Shown here: positions 11,692 to 25,485 of the stretch, piece after piece
Numbering within the stretch: position 1 is the first letter of the stretch
Layout of the letters: each line of letters begins with the position of its first letter
NCBI RefSeq assembly: GCF_007859615.1
Contig: NZ_CP042295.1
Location: 124,001 to 188,000, forward strand
Length of the DNA stretch: 64,000 nt
Source: Mycoplasma anserisalpingitidis
GTDB taxonomy: Bacteria; Bacillota_I; Bacilli_A; Mycoplasmatales; Metamycoplasmataceae
Direction: 5' to 3'
The notes under the pieces: generated by a model
What the model was told of the DNA's origin: nothing
What the model saw: the letters and a program-made list of their open reading frames with translations, nothing else
The model's database searches: none
Made by a program: the position numbers and the translations under genes

Positions 11692-14600
11692 CTATTTTTT
11701 AGGGCCTAAATATCCTCTTTCTAAAGCTTCTCAAAGTACTTGTTCTTTGGTTTTATTAGAATTATGTCTGTCATTTCCATTTTTTATATAATAAATGTAA
11801 GCGAGAAGTTGATCTGGATCATAATTATTGTTGTTCGTTCAGTTTGAACGACTACCAAAAACAAATTCCATATTAAACCCACCGTTGATAAATCCTATTT
11901 TTCTGTAAGCCGTTTCATCACGTAAGACGTCGATTGGTTTTTTATAAATTGGAATATATAAATCATCTCACATTGCTTTTTGATGAGCTAAGTTAACAAT
12001 CCCCTCTAGTGTAGTAGCTCTAAGTAAGTTAGTATTTCAATATGTTACTCCACTTGGATTGTTATTTCATAAGAATCAAAGAACAATTTCAGTAACTCTG
12101 AATAAATTTCTATATTCAACAGTGTCTTGTTTAAATGTTGGAAGTGATTTATTTATAGCTTTTTTGAATAATTCTTCATAGAATGGTTTAAATATTTGTG
12201 CAAGAAATCCTTTCGCCTTATCAGGGATTGTTAAAACATTTAACGTACCAATCTCGACTTTTACACTTGAACTTGATGAACTTGATGAACTTGAATTTGG
12301 ACTAAGTATAGGTTTAAGAATCGAATAAATACCGGTATTTTGAGTTAAACTACTTGATTCAAAAATTCTATCAATTAATTTAACAAAATCTGCTGAACCA
12401 ATTTGATTTATGATTTTTCCGATTAATTCAGATTTATCAAGAATTTTAATAACCTGAATTGCGGACCCGTCATCATTTGAAATGATGCTTAGAACACCTT
12501 TCATAACTGCTTCAGATATTTTTTCTGAAGTAATTGGATTTGAAGCGCTAGGTTTTAAGTTTTTAATATTATCGTAAATCTTATTAATTATTTGGTCAAA
12601 ATCATTAGTATTAACAATTGCTTTAAGAGCATTTTTCATTACTCTACCAAATAATTTCTTATCATCTTCAATTAAATTAAATCCACTCTTTCTCAATATT
12701 TCAACAAGCAATTCACCCATACCGTTTTCAAAGTCAATATCGTTACTATTTACTGTATCGGTTAACCACTTTTTAATTGAATTCTTGATGTCAGTCGATT
12801 TTGAACTATTAAGAAGTTTGTTGATTAATTCTCATCAGTTGTTTAATTTAGAATATTCTAAATTATTATTGATTACTTCTTCAACTAAAATTGTCAATAG
12901 TTTCTTAAGGTCTTCATTCTTTAATACTTTTATAATAAAGTTATTAATTTTATTTTTATCAAGTGTTGAGGTTTCTCCAAGAAGTAATGATGGGATATCT
13001 AATTTTTCTAATATTCTTCTTATCTTAGTTTCATCAGAAGTTAATTTATTAATAATATGACTGATTATTTTAACGATCGTTTTCTTATTTTGTGTTACTA
13101 GATTATCTTTTAAGAATTTGCTAAAAGTTGCGTATTCAGTAATTTTAAGATTGTCAAAAATTTGTGATGTTATTGAACTAAATAAACTAATTATGTTGTT
13201 TGATGAACCAATTTGATCAATGAGTGGATCAACTAAATTATCAATTAAATCAAGTCTATTTAATAAATTATATAGATCATCAACAATCATTCTCATAAAT
13301 GAATCTGCTTCAGGGATATTTGTTGAATTTATTTCAACGAAATTAAAGAAGTGTTTTACAACGTTATTAAGAATTGTTTTGATTGTTGGATCTGTAAAAA
13401 TATCTCTTAAAAGTAGTTTTAATTCATCTTTAATAGTATTTCTTATTGCAGCATCATCTAATGAAATTTGTATAATTTGAGTTAAATTGTTTGCTTGAGA
13501 AATTCTATCATTTTTTGTTTTTACAGAGTCTAGAATAGCAAAAACAGAATTTTTTAGGTGTTGATTATCAAAAATTATGGTGATTGCAGCTTTTAGTGAA
13601 GACTCATCAGTATATTTATAAATTTCATTTAATGTAGAAGAACTTAAAGAATTTACAAAGGCATTAGCAATAATTTGGTTTTGATTTAAGTATTCTAAAA
13701 TATTAGTTAAAACAATTTTTAAATCATAATAATTTGTTGAATTTCTAAAAATATTTGTTTGTGCAACAATTTTAACTAAATCAGTTACTTTTTGATCCAA
13801 ATTATTTTCAAATTCACCAGTTAGACTATTTGATATAGAATTTATAACATTTGTAAAGTTGATTTCAATACCATTAATTTTGAATTCATCAATTAGGGCA
13901 TTAATCAATTTATCAGTTAAGTTTAAATTATTGTTGATTGAATTTACTACAGTTAATAATTCAGATAATAATGATTTAGAATCTAAAGTATTTTTAAGCA
14001 ATCAGTTATTTTCTAATTTTGTCAATAATGAATTAAGTGGATCAACAATAATGTTTCTTACTTCATTATCGTTTAATAATTCCTTGATTACTGAACTAAA
14101 ATTAGTTTTGAATAAATTTTGAATTGAAGTTTTATTGAAAACTTTCTTAATTAAATCATTGTAATTTTGGCTTGTTGAATATTCAGCTGAATTTTCAATT
14201 ATGTTGTATGCAATATCTTTTAGTAAACTAATAGTATTATTATTGTTTAATATTTTTACGCTTAAAGTACTAATTTGTTCGCTTGTTAAATTGAATTTTT
14301 CAAGTAATTTTTCTAACCCTAATGTTTTAACAAAGTTTTTAATATTTTGAGGATTATCTAATTTATTTAGCAATTCACTAACAATAGCTTTTAACGTAGC
14401 TTTATTCTTTGTATCATTAAAGATTCATGAAGCTAATAATTTTTGAATTATTTCAAAATTATTTTCAACTAATTTATTTTTAAGTTTGTTAATTAATTGA
14501 TTAATTGAAGTTGTGATATTTAATGGATCCTTAAGAATGTTTAATACATCAGAAATTAATTCTTCATAAAGATTTAACTCTTTGAGAATAGGAATTATTG

Positions 14601-17600
14601 AGTCTAAAGTTGAACCAACTAGTTGATTAATTCCGCTTATATTTAGATTAATTTCATTTTGTTTTGAAATATATATTAACGATTTTGTTGCAATCGATTT
14701 TACTTGCGTATTTGTTATTATTTTTTCAACTAAGTTATTGATGTTTGTTTTATTTTCATCAATAATTCCATTAATTTTAAAAATTGATTTTATCAATTCA
14801 TTGATGCTATTTATATTGTTAAGTCATTCACGATTGTTTAATAATTTAGGAGTAATATTTTTGATAATATTTTGAAAATCAATGTCTTTTAATATGAATC
14901 TGATTAACTCAATTAAATCATTTTTATTCGCATAATTAAATAATTCGTTCGAAGGATCAATTGAATTGATTTGTTTAATCAAAATATTTTCGATTGTTCC
15001 ATCATTTATTAAGAAAATTAAAATTTCTTGAACTGTTCTGGTCAATGTATCAAAATTATTTTTGATTGATTTATGTTCAATAATACCATTTACAAACTGA
15101 TATGGATTTTCACTAATTTTATTTGAAATGATTTTTGATATTTCTGTTGGGATTTGTACTAAGAATGAGTTAGGATTATCACTATTTTTAGCTGAATTGA
15201 TTAAATCAATTGTTTTATCAATAATTGGTTCTAACAATTCTAAATCACTTACTAAAACATCAATTTCATTTACAATATCACTAATCATTAATTCTAATTT
15301 ATTATCATTTGTTGCACCATAACTAGTCAATGTTTGATTAAGTATTTTCTTTAATATTTTTCTAATATTTTGATTTGTTAGTAAATCATTAATTAATCCC
15401 TTAATATCATCTCTTAATTTATCAAAATTTACAAGAGATAATATTTTAGATATAAAATCATCAAAGTTTAATGCTTGTTTTAAAACACCAACATTATTTA
15501 GTAGATCTTGTGTAATTACATTAATTATTTGATTGAAGTTTGTGTTAGTAGAAATAAATTTAATTATTTGAACTAAATCGTCTTTATCACTATATTTAAA
15601 TAATTCATTTTTAGCTGAATCTGATAGACCATCAATTAATTGAGAAATTGTTTGTTCATTTGAAAGCAATTTAATTAAATTGTTAATTATTTTAATTAAA
15701 TCATCCTTATTTTCATTTACTAGTTTTGAATCTAAAATGACTTTAATAAGATTGAATCCAATTTCTTTAGCATTTTCAGAATTAAAATTATTTTCCTTGA
15801 TTTTACTAAAAATATTTGAAACTATAGAACTAATCGAAATGCTAAAGCCGTTTGATTTTATCTCTTCAGTTATTGAACTTACAATACTTTTAGTTAAATT
15901 AATAACTGAATCAACATCACTATAAATATCAATTATGTTTGAAACCAGATTTTCCTTGTTTGAAACACCTTCAAGAATTAAATCTATAGTAGGACCATTT
16001 AATTCTTTAACCAAAATTTTCTTAATTATATTTTTTATATTTGGTTTACTAATAAATTCTTTAAGAATTGAGCTTAAAGAGTTCTCAATTTTTTCTCTAG
16101 TTTGATTATTTCACAATAAGGTTTGCACAAATTCTTCAATGTTATTTGTGTTTTTGTAAATATTTTCTCTTGCTGAAATATCATCAATAATTGCATCAGT
16201 CATATCAACAATGTGAGTTGAATTAAACACATCAACTAAAGCATTTTTGATTTCTGATTCATTAAATTCATATCTTGCTGTATATTCTGTTAAATCAATT
16301 CTATCAACTCATTTTTCGATATTATTTGGAACAAAATTATTTAATAATGTATTTATAAATCTATTTATCTCATCTTTATTTTTTGAAATAACTCTGGAAT
16401 CAAAGATGTTTTTAACAATTTGGTAGTAGTTTTGCTTGATTGAGCTTAATAATTCAGGTTTTATTTGATTGAATAATTGTTCAAAAGTTAGACTTGAATT
16501 TAAATTATTGTTAATAATTTCAAAAATCTTGTTTAATAAATCGAAAGAATCGTTTGTAATTAAAACATCGTATAAAGAATTAGTTAAAGCGATAGAAAGT
16601 TTTTCGTTTTTATTAATTATGTTGTTATCAATTAAAAGATTATTAAGAATTTTATTGAAAGTTTCCGTTAAAGGATTGCTCTTTAGTACTGAGTTTAATA
16701 TTTCAGTAATTTCTTGGTAGTTGTTTAATAATTGACTTTGTTTCAATGCTTCAAAAACAATTTCATCAATTGTGTTTTTATTAATTCACTTGTTTGATTT
16801 TAAAAGATTTGTAGCAGAATTTTTAACTAAATTAATAAATTTATTATTAGTGATTAACTCACTAATTAAATTCCTGATTTCATCTCTATCAACTCATTTT
16901 TCATCAATTAAATCAGATAAATTAGTGATTCAATCTTTAACTTGTGGAATATTGATGATATTTTCTAAACCATTTTGAATAATGTAATTTAGTCCTTGAT
17001 AATTATTTGAAATTAAAGGATTATTGAATATAAATTTAACAAAGTCTAGCGGATCTGAAATAACTTGTTTTACTGAATTTGTTATTGAATTAGGAATTTC
17101 AGAAATTATTTGTTCAAAATTACTATTATCAACCTTAATTTCTTCTACTTTATCAAATATAGAATCTATAATTTTGTTTAACAATTCATTATATTCAAGT
17201 ATTGTGTGTAAGTTAGTTGCAAGATCCTCAGAAAGTTTTTTGACGGTGTTATTTGGGGTTATTTTTGTAAATTTGTATATAACTTTTTCAATAATTAATG
17301 AAATATTAATTTGAACATCGTGATTTTTCAATAAGCTGTTTACAAGATTTTTAACATCAGATCTTATAGAGTTAAAATCAGTGTTTTTTAATAATTCAGA
17401 AAATAATTGATTATAAGTTGTTACATTTTCAAGATTTATGTTATATGTGTTGATACCATGAATTATTTTATTAATAATATTTTTGAATTCTCTTGTACCT
17501 GTTGTAATTTCAATAATACTTTTGAGTGATTGTATATCGAGGTATTCGGTGTCATTAACTAAAATATTTAATAATGAATCAAAGTTTATTATTTTAGATA

Positions 17601-20600
17601 AGTTAGAATTGATTATATTTTTAATTATTTGTAATATGTTTTGTTTATCTTCTGTTCAAATTTTCTGATTTAAAATGTACTTAATAAATTCTATTATATC
17701 TTTTTCATTGCTTAAATATATGTTTTTAAAATCACTAAATAAACTTGATAAAAATTCATTTATAGAGAAGTTTTCGTTAGAAATTCCTTTGATTAGATTA
17801 TTTAAAATTAAGCTAGATAAATTGAATTTATTATTTGCTGAAGTGATTAATTCAATAATATTACTTGTAAATCTTGAAGTGTTAGTAACTCCATCAAAAA
17901 TTTCGTTCAGGTCAACATTATTGAATAATTTGTCTTCTATTATTATCGATGCCAATTCTTTTAATTCTGTATTATTCAATAATTTGTTAATAATATTTTT
18001 AATCTGTTCTGAATTTTTACTTAAGTTTTCTTGATTTTTAAGAATTAAAGAAACTAATTCAATATAGCTATTTGCTTCTTTATATTTATCTATATTTATA
18101 ATTGTGTCTTTAATAATTTGCTTAAATACATTTCTAAAATCCGAATCACTTTCAAGCATTTCGATTATTGAAACAAAATTAGGATTAATCTTATCATTCT
18201 TGATATTTAATTGAGAAGATAGGTCGATGTTTTTAATTTTCTCAAAGATATTTATTTCATCAAAAATCTTATTGTATAAGTAATCAAAATTTTCAGATAT
18301 GAATTCTTTTAAAGGTGAAATGAAATCACTATTTAAAATTTCTTTTACAAATTCATAGTTATTTATATTAATGATTTGTAATAATTCAACTTGAATATTT
18401 TTGATAAACTCATCTATATTACTTGAATTTTTAATAGATTTACTTACTGCAAATGAAATTTTACTAATATTTAATTTTGATTGATCATTTTTCAAGTAGT
18501 TAATGAATGATGTTGTAAATAAATTTATTTGTTCGGTTGAGTATGTTAAATTATTATCAATACACAATCTTTCAATAAATTTATTTAAGGTTTTTTGCAA
18601 CTCAGAAATATCGAATTGTTCTAAAACATTTTCAATTAATGAAACAAGAATGTTTTTGCTTTGAGAGTCACTGCTAAAAATTAAAGAATTAATAATATCT
18701 TTTGTATCATTAGAAATTAAAACATCTGGGTTATTGATTATATTTCTAGTCAAGTTAATAACTAATTTATCAAAATTTGGATTTACTTTAATTAAGTTTA
18801 ATAAGCTATAAATTTCATTTTTGTCTATAAGTAAATTAATCTTTTTATTTTCTTGATATTCAATTTCGAATAATTTTTCATATAATGATTCATTAATGAA
18901 TTTATCTTTTATAGTAGTTAAATAAGCACTGATCAAGCTGATAAATTCTTCTTTGTTTGATTGAATTGAATTCAATTTTAATAGTTTGTTTAATTTGTTT
19001 TTTAAATCAAAACTTAAATCTGAAGATAATTTTTTAATTATCACATCAAGAATTTGTTTGAAGTTAACTAGTTTATTATCTTTATTCAAGTTATCTAACT
19101 CAATAGCCATGCTTGAAAATAAATTGTTTTTAACACCTAAAATATTTAGTATTTGTGGAATGTCATTAGCTAAATCAGTTGATAGTTTTTGAATTTGAGT
19201 TTCAGATAGACCTGAATCAATTAAAATAAATTGATTTTTAATAATATTTGTTAAAAGTTTTAAAAATGACTCTGAATTAATTAAATCATTAAATAAATTA
19301 TCAAGGTTTTGACCCAATTCATTAAATTTAAAGTTTGCAAATAAAACTTTAAATAATTCTTCAAAGTTTGAAGCTTTATCTAATTTTTCAACATTACCAA
19401 AGAATAAATCAATAATTTGATTTAATAATAAATTAAAGTTTTCATTATTGAATATTTCTATAATTAATTCTTCAAAATCACCTTGTTGAGCAAAAATAGA
19501 TTTCATATCAACAGATTCAAATAATTTTGTTGTAATTGTGTTTAAGAATTTAGGATCGTTTTTGATTTTATTAAACACATTCATTATTATTGTTTTTAAA
19601 TCTGTTGCTAACTTACTTATTTCTTGTTCGGTAGCTAAGGAATTTATGAATTCAACAATAGTTTTTTCTCCATCTTCACTTTCAATGTTAAATAAAGAAC
19701 TAAAAGTTAATAATATGTCTTTAATATTTAATTGAGTTCCATTCGATGAAAGTTGAGATAAAAGAGATTGTAAGATTTTTTGTGAAATTCCCAATTTATC
19801 ATTACTTTTTACAATTAATTTTATTAACTTAGTAACAACAAACTCTGGGTTTTGGACATTTTCAAAAATTCAGCCATAATTAAGCTCTTCAATAGTTTTC
19901 ATTAATAATTTAGTCATTAATTCTTGAACAGCTTCATTATTCATTGCTTTTATGAGCTTATCATTAACAATGGAAATTAATTCTTGATCTATATTACTTG
20001 ATGAAAAAGTTTGTTTTATTATTTCATCAATAATATTGTCTGCATATATATTTGTTTTCTGAATTCCGTCAACTAAAGCAAGTGAGATTTTACCAATAAG
20101 TTTTTTGAATTTTTCATCCATTAGTTCATTTGTTATAAATCGTTTAAGTTCATCATATTTAGTTAAATCAAATTTAGTTTGAATTTGTAAACTATCTAAG
20201 AATTTGACTACATTATCTTGATTGATTATTAATTTAATAATGTTTTGAATGAACTGAGAAGTTTTTATAGGAGAGTTAACATCTTTGAGTGATTTAACTA
20301 TTGAAGGTAAGAATGTTTTTAGTAAATTAACTGAGTTTTGACTTAATTGATTTTTAACATCATCTAAAAACTGATTTAAAGATGAACTATTTTCAAATGT
20401 ATTTATAATTAGATCTAAGATATCATTAACTTCGGATTTTCTTAACACACTATTGATTAAGTTTTCGAAAAGATTTGAAGCAAATTCATCATAGTTGAAA
20501 ATTTCTTCATGTAAACCTAATTCTTTGGTTTGTTTGATTATCAATTCTACAATTGAAGTTTTGATTTTTGGCAGTTTCAATAATGAAATAATTGTTTCTT

Positions 20601-23600
20601 TATTATTTTTAATTTCATTTATTATAACTTTATCTTTTAACGAATTGTAAATAATTGTTGAAAGTGGCTCATTTTTTAGTTTGTTTACTCAGTTTTCTGA
20701 AAGTAAATTATTAATAAAACGATTAATTATTAACTTAAATGAATTTGTTTTCAACTTGCTTGAAATTGTTGATATTAATTGACTATTTGAATTATTTCCA
20801 TCACCAAGGATTGAAGTTAACAACATTTCTAAATATTGATTATTATCTTCGAGTAGGTAATTAACTGTTGCTTTGATTAAATCTCTTATAGCATTTTGAT
20901 TTTCATTGACAATTTCAGAATTAAGTAATTTTTTCAATATTTCATTGAAATTAAATTCACTAATATTTAATAAGTTTTTAATATATGAAATCAATAAATT
21001 AGACGTATTATCTTTCAATGAACCAAAATTATTTGAATTTTTTATAGCATAAAGTAAATTGTCGATTAAAGTTTCAATATTTTTATCATCTTTAATAAAA
21101 CTATCAACTAATAAAGTAACATCACTAATCAATTTACTATTTTCTAATGTTGTGTGATCTAATTCTATAATTTCATAGAATTTTTCAATTATTTTCCTAA
21201 TAGATTTTTCAATTTCCAATTCATCTTTAATTGATTTGACAAATTCTAAAATGCTGTCTCTATCATTTTGTGCAAATCCTTTTGCTACAAAAAATAAAAT
21301 ATCATTTACATCATTAATTTGCACTTTAGATTTTGTTTTTTCTTTTATGGCGTTAATAATTGATTTAACTAAAATATTTTTATTATTTTCATTATTGATT
21401 ATGTTTGAGAATTTATTTTTAAGTTCTTCAATATTTGTAAAATCATCTACTAATTGTTTAATATTGCTTGGGATTATTGAAAATATTAAACCACTATGAT
21501 TGATTTTTTTACTTTCAAGGAAGTTGTATAACATTGTTTCGATAATATCAATGTTATTATCAAGAACATTTGAATTTAATATTTCAAAAACAGGGATTAA
21601 TAATTGTGTAATATCTAGATTTGATGATGAGCTTGAATTTAATATTGATTTTATAGCATCAACTAATAATTTTGAAATTTCATTGTAATTTTGATGATTG
21701 TTTCTAACAAAATTAATTATCGATTCAACTGAAACATTAACCAAACTATTTGCTAAATCTTTAATTGATTCATTATTTAGAAGTGATTGTAATAATAAAT
21801 CAAATCTTTTTTCATCAACATTTAATAAAATGTCATATTCATTTAAAAATTCTTTAACCTTATTAGATATTAAACTAATTACCTCTTTATCAGATAAAAG
21901 AATTTGAATTACTTTGCTTATTGGATTTTTAAGTGCTTTAACAGTTTTTCCATTAGAAATAATTTTTACAAATAAATCGTAAAATGAATTTACTTCTTCA
22001 ATTTCATCAGATGTATCTAAAAAATCATTGATTAATGCAATAATTGCATCTTCTAAGTCATTTTGTTGAATGGATTTTTCAATTAATTCAGAAACTTTTT
22101 CTTGAGTAAAATTAGGATTATCTATCAACTTAGTTATATAGGGTGAAACAAATACCTTTAGCTTAGAAAATAATATTTCTATTAATTTAGAATTTTTTAA
22201 GTTTGATGAAAGTTTTCTAATTTCATTTTTATTTTGTTGTATAAAGTCGCTTTTAGCTAAAGTTTTTAATAAGTTAAGAATTGACTTTTCATCAGTTAAA
22301 CTGTTGATGAGAATTTTAGAAATAACTCCATCATCAAATATTGAAGCTTTTGGATTTTCTTCAACTAATTTGGTTATTTCATTTTGTAAATTACTAATTA
22401 AATCTGATAAATAACCTGAATTGAGCAATCACTCAACGATTTGTTCAGATCTTTTGAAGTTATTTTCTGTTAAGAAGTTTTGAAGTGACCCATTAGGATC
22501 AATTATTTTAATGTAATCTGATTTAACTAAAGTTGAAATCAAACCTTGAGTAATTTTCTTAAAACTTCCGCTAACTCTTAACATTCTTTTACCAAAATTG
22601 TCAGTAGAACGCAGCGAATCAATTTGAAGTTCAAAATCGTCTTTTTTGTTTATAAATTCTCAGTCACTAGCACCAATGATTTCTTTTATAACTTTAGAGT
22701 AATCATCGATTTCGATTTGATGAGAAACAGTTTGATAATCACTTTTTAAGAATTCATTTGAAAAGTTAAAATTTCCTAAATTTTCATAATCTTTAATATT
22801 TAAACTTGGGTTAGTAAGTTTTATAAACAAATCAACAGCCATTTTTTTATATCCATTTGTGTTAGGATGTATATCAAACCAAATCGAACTCATTTTTTGA
22901 GAATTTTTATTTCAAAATTCATTATTTACTGGATCGATGTAGTTAATACCGTTTTTACTTGCTGTTAATTTGATTGTATTATTTAATATATCAGTAAAAA
23001 AGTCTGTCAGACTAAAATCTTTTGCAATATCACCGGCAAATTTCTTAATAAAGTCATCAATCATGTATTTTAGTTTTAAGAAAGGAGTAGGATATGAAAT
23101 GAAGTTAATGTTTGCTTGAGGTGCAATACTTTTAATTTGTGAAGCAAAAATTTGAAGTCTCTTTGAAACTTCTTTGATCGAATTATCCAATACTTTCTTT
23201 ACATTTTCAATTAATGGACCGAAAGTAGGGTTATCATTAAGTATTAATTGAAGACTTTGGGTGATGTTGCTTTCTTTTATAGCATCAATAAAAGTGTGTA
23301 TTAAATCATTAGCTCCAATTGATAAGGTTATTAAATTAGAGTTTTTTAATTGTTTAACTATTTCATTAGCCAATAATTTATAATCCTTACCAAAGCGACT
23401 TATTAATTTGGATTCGTCAACTAGATTTCTTGAATTGCTTGCTATTTGCAATAAATCTATTCACTCATTAATAGTCGAAGCAGTTACTGAGTAATTGTTA
23501 AAACTTTCAAGTCTATTGATTTGGTTGAATAATCTTGATAAATAAGACGGATAACTTAATCCGTTTACAACACCATTTTCATAACTTCCTTTATAATCTT

Positions 23601-23946
23601 TATCCAATGTTCCATCAAAACCGGCTGTAATTGAATCACCAATCGCAACGTATTTAATTTTTGTATCTTTAGAAATTAAATTGTTGGATTTTATTTTTTC
23701 TTCAGGCAAATCAACATTTGGATTATCTTTTACAACAGTGTCGAAATCAATAATATTGTCATCAGAAGGATTTATAATTTCAAATTTTTTATCTTCATCT
23801 TCTTTTTCTTTGTCTATAATATTTCCACCACGATCAACTTGTTCTGGTTTATGTGTGGCTATTCAGGTTGAAACACCAGCAATAACACCTATCCCCATCA
23901 TTGCAGAAATCGAAGTAACAATAATTAATTTTTTCTTTTTCTTCAT
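11692..23946 (-). CDS. Giant SGNH/GDSL esterase-lipase with long helical repeat tail
   Basis: 4084 residues in one frame; I checked the stretches between long ORF pieces and found only TGA (Trp) codons. An N-terminal membrane segment (KKLIIVTSISAMMGIGVIAG) without a lipobox Cys suggests an anchored or secreted protein. The SGNH hydrolase domain spans about 95-400: block I YVAIGDSITAGF (Ser105), block III GAND (211-214), block V WFDIHPNTNGY (Asp358, His360), so the catalytic set is complete and the likely substrate is lipid or ester. Residues about 430-3740 are alpha-helical degenerate repeats. A polyserine linker (about 12263-12297) precedes a distinct C-terminal domain with several Trp ending ERGYLGPKK. 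ATG follows AGGAG. Similar giant SGNH proteins exist in other mycoplasmas (from memory). Confidence 0.9.
12835..22620 (-). repeat. Protein-level degenerate repeats in the giant SGNH tail
   Basis: The encoded tail consists of short amphipathic helices rich in Ile, Leu, Asn, Lys and Asp. A recognisable anchor motif recurs: NEIYKYTDESSL (near 13600), NELFNYANKNDL (near 14930), NELFKYSDKDDL (near 15590), each followed by about 20 residues and a II..IT-type helix. The first two known copies from one end are roughly 440 codons apart and the next two about 220, so the period is not uniform. There is no exact DNA repeat, so this is old divergence and not recent tandem copying. Confidence 0.6.
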
Positions 23947-24130
23947 GTCAACTCCTTATTAATATGTAATATTAATATGTGAAATTATACAAGATTATTA
24001 ATTAATTTAATTTGTGTAATTTCCGGAAAATATGCACTTTTATTCAAAAAAATATATGATAATTAATGTTTTATATTAATTGAATATAAAAGTGATATCT
24101 AAATCAAGAATTTAAGTATATTAAAAAACA

Positions 24131-24149
24131 ATAGAATTCTAAATTCTAT
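24131..24149. repeat. Left target duplication of the IS30-family element
   Basis: ATAGAATTCTAAATTCTAT, itself a hairpin (ATAGAATT / AATTCTAT), repeated exactly at 25740-25758. Confidence 0.8.
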
Positions 24150-24465
24150 CCTTTTTTAAACCTTGAAGTGCAAACGCTTCTCTTAACAATATTTTACAGT
24201 AAAATTGGTAGATTTTTTGAGAAAAGAAGCCCCGCGGCGCTTGAGCGGATCAGTCCGTTAGGACGTTTCCCTATAAATTTTTAAAAAGAAAAGCCAGAGC
24301 GGCGACTGAGCGTAGAGAAAAAGAACCATATTAGAAGTGTGGTTTAATAACAGAAAAAATCAAAAGCCTCTCCACGGCGTTTGAGTGGAAAGTTTATCAA
24401 CAAAATATTATGTAAAACGTATTGTGGTTGAAATTGGGATATATGTGGTCAAAGACCACATTTTA
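24150..24465. other. Non-coding part of the IS with three related GC-rich hairpins
   Basis: Between the IS left end and the transposase stop lie three similar, GC-rich motifs in otherwise AT-rich DNA. Each has AAGCC, then after 0-7 nt a stem-loop with loop GGCGnyTGA: CCGC-GGCGCTTGA-GCGG (24232-24248), a weaker AGAGC-GGCGACTGA-GCG (24296-24312), and CCAC-GGCGTTTGA-GTGG (24372-24388). Stems of the first and third differ but stay paired (compensatory change). A further GTCC-GTTA-GGAC hairpin follows the first. No ORF is seen. Confidence 0.6.
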
Positions 24466-24468
24466 TTA
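24444..24468 (+). terminator. Hairpin at the end of the transposase gene
   Basis: TGTGGTC / GACCACA stem with AAA loop followed by TTTTATT on the forward strand. It abuts the transposase stop codon and could block transcripts entering from the left flank. Confidence 0.55.
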
Positions 24469-25476
24469 TTCAAGATTAGGTAAAAGATCTAGTAAAATCA
24501 TTTCTATATTTAACTCTTGTTCAGCCATTTCTCTAGAAGATTTAAAACCAAAAATTTTTCTTGGCATATTGTTTATTTCATCTTGAAGTTCTTGAACTTC
24601 TTCATCAGTTAATTCTGTAAAATCAAATCCTTTTTTGAATTTTCTACGAATTAGTCCATTAAAATGTTCATTTGAACCTCTTTGAAATGAACAATATGGT
24701 TGTGCTTTATAAATTAATAAGTCATTTTTATAGGCTACTAATCCTAAGGCTTGAAATTCAAATCCATTATCTGAAGTTATTGATAAAAATGGAAATGGAT
24801 AATCCTTAATTATTTCATTCAGCACCTTGTTTATCTCAAATCAAAATTTGCTAGTGACCTTTTTTATAATGGTAAAACGTGTTTTTCTCTCTGTTAAAGT
24901 TAGTAAGTTGTGATACCCTTTTCCCTTTCTTCCAATAACTAAGTCAATTTCTCAATGACCCCATTTTTCTCTAGTTTCTATACTTTTAGGCCGCATAGGT
25001 ATAGGGAAAACAAACTTGTTACCATGCGTTAATCTAATCTTATAATCAGTCTTTCTTTTACCATTCTTAACATACCCTTTTCTTAAACGGTTTTTCATTT
25101 TCAGGACTCAAATATTTAATTTAATTCATTTGTAAAGAGTTCTAATAGAATAACCTTTTTTACCTGTTTTTTCCTGATAAAGTTTAAGAGTAGCTTCAAC
25201 GCCATGATAATTTTTTTCATAGTGTTCAGTAAAGAAATCATTAAATTCTTTGTTTGCAAAAGCATTATGATTCCTTGAATAGCATTTTCGAATTTTTGTT
25301 TTTTTATTAGCATATGCAGCATCATATTCACCGTAGATATTCGAATTTCGTTTAACTTCTCTAGAGATTGTACTTACAGATCTTCTTAACATTTCTGCAA
25401 TTTCTTTTAATGTTTTGAAACCATAGTTGATTTGAATAATTAATCTCTCTTCTGGTTTTAATTGTGTATAATTCAT
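24466..25476 (-). CDS. IS30-family transposase
   Basis: 336 residues, full length for the family. The N-terminal helix-turn-helix (TLKEIAEMLRRSVSTISREV) binds the IS ends. The DDE catalytic core is complete: WEIDLVIGR (first Asp), SITSDNGFEF (second Asp) and SNEHFNGLIRRKF (Glu). Trp codons are TGA at several positions, including inside WEID (TGG-free region), so the gene is adapted to this code. ATG follows GAGGTC. A second, decayed copy of the gene lies at 62875-63760. Confidence 0.95.
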
Positions 25477-25485
25477 ATGACCTCA

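Noticed and set aside
12785-21907. Forward-strand ORFs of 60-120 codons opposite the giant gene
   Set aside because: They mirror the repeat structure of the reverse-strand gene, lack ribosome binding sites and have no domain features.
11692-23946. Several separate genes along the 12-kb reverse-strand stretch
   Set aside because: All pieces are in one frame and the gaps contain only TGA, read as Trp in this code; no TAA or TAG was found in the stretches checked.
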